Assembly: GCA_900316165.1 (NCBI GenBank) | Contig: ONBW01000015.1 | Coordinates: forward strand, 1 to 44,760 | From: an uncultured Lachnospiraceae bacterium | GTDB lineage: Bacteria; Bacillota; Clostridia; Lachnospirales; Lachnospiraceae | Length of the DNA stretch: 44,760 nt | Direction of reading: 5' to 3' | Shown: positions 44,442 to 44,760 of the stretch, piece after piece | How the letters are laid out: each line of letters begins with the position of its first letter | Numbering within the stretch: the stretch's first letter is position 1 | Program-made: the position numbers and the translations under genes | Notes under the pieces: generated by a model | What the model was told of the DNA's origin: nothing | Databases searched by the model: none | Seen by the model: the letters and a program-made list of their open reading frames with translations, nothing else

Positions 44442-44471
44442 CCTCCGGCTTATCGCCGGAGGCTTTTTTTT
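44442..44471 (+). terminator. Terminator of the PilZ gene
   Basis: CCTCCGGC (44442-44449) and GCCGGAGG (44455-44462) form a perfect 8-bp stem with loop TTATC, followed by CTTTTTTTTT. A textbook intrinsic terminator. Confidence 0.95.
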
Positions 44472-44496
44472 TGTTAGCCCTTATATGCTACACCGT

Positions 44497-44655
44497 TTAC
44501 GTAGAGTGTGTGGTGCTCTGTTGTGTCGTAGTGGTCTCAGTGTCTGCTTTCGCTGACTGGATTTTTGATATGACCGGTACTGAAACCGCTGTTGTTACGA
44601 TTGCTGATGATGCTATAACGATAGCAAGGATTTTTTTATAATTTCTGTTCTTCAT
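44497..44655 (-). pseudogene. Small exported-peptide gene, probably frameshifted
   Basis: An ATG at 44655 with AAGGAG upstream encodes 52 residues. KNRNYKKILAIVIASSAIVT and the following residues through SKIQSAKA form a clear signal peptide or membrane anchor, followed by DTETTTTQQSTTHST and a stop. Shifting frame near the end gives HTLYVNGVAYKG and a stop at 44474, which looks like a natural C-terminus. A one-base frameshift or a larger internal loss is likely. The rest of 44656-44760 shows no other gene. Confidence 0.45.
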
Positions 44656-44760
44656 GATAAGCTCCTTCCTATAATGTCAAGCCCCAAATTACGATTTTTA
44701 GGGATTTCTTTGACAGGTTACCTCAAAAAATAAGAGTCAACGGTGATGGATATCGTTGCA

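Noticed and set aside
1-44760. tRNA, rRNA or known riboswitch genes
   Set aside because: No cloverleaf with a GTTC/CCA-type end, no rRNA-like conserved blocks and no recognisable aptamer core were seen while reading the gaps by eye. A covariance-model scan would be needed to exclude small RNAs.

Overview
The window looks like Lachnospiraceae DNA, most likely Butyrivibrio or a close relative. This is inferred from the moderate-to-low G+C, the strong GGAGG ribosome sites, the gut/rumen style beta-mannan locus, sugar ABC importers without their own ATPase, and a plasmid-type replication module of the kind carried by Butyrivibrio secondary replicons. The replication module makes a chromid or megaplasmid the best reading. 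No rRNA, tRNA or CRISPR array was found.

Layout. 1-1350: almost gene-free debris, with two repeat families, a terminator-like hairpin and remnants of a PBECR4-type gene and a ZIP transporter fused tail to tail. 1344-2813: two DNA base-repair genes, AlkD-like and uracil-DNA-glycosylase-like. 2892-18380 (minus strand): an intracellular acetylated galacto(gluco)mannan-oligosaccharide locus. It runs from the binding protein through two permeases, a cellobiose 2-epimerase, two GH130 phosphorylases, a GH36 alpha-galactosidase, an SGNH esterase fused to mannose-6-phosphate isomerase, and a CE2 esterase. A LacI regulator and a phosphohexomutase are transcribed separately upstream. Together they import, deacetylate, degalactosylate and phosphorolyse manno-oligosaccharides to mannose-1-phosphate and on to fructose-6-phosphate. 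18480-23890: housekeeping-type genes (MBL hydrolase, ClC channel, MerR regulator, AGCS symporter, metallopeptidase, small Nif11-like protein).

24146-30604 (minus strand): an amine/imino-acid or opine-type catabolic operon. It has an ornithine-cyclodeaminase-like protein, a PII protein, an amino-acid permease and four subunits of an FAD/Fe-S dehydrogenase. Its leader carries a perfect 11-bp terminator stem between promoter and gene, which suggests attenuation. 30929-33418: an AAA+ ATPase and a TPR protein.

33420-37435: the replicon core. It comprises a very AT-rich 0.6-0.8 kb spacer, parA with a consensus promoter, a small ribbon-helix-helix-type partner, a terminator, about fifteen 15-bp iterons (ATGGC-N6-TACT) on helical phase with a perfect DnaA box, and a Rep_3-type initiator. 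37438-44436: a YfbR-like HD hydrolase, a PrsW-like membrane protein without recognisable metal ligands, a DUF815 ATPase, a zinc-ribbon protein, a DEDDh exonuclease, a GH94-like protein lacking its catalytic core, and a PilZ protein. The right end has a small broken secreted-peptide gene.

The most notable items are the phased iteron origin, the esterase/ManA fusion, the attenuated opine-type operon with PII, and two degenerate enzymes near the origin (GH94-like and PrsW-like).
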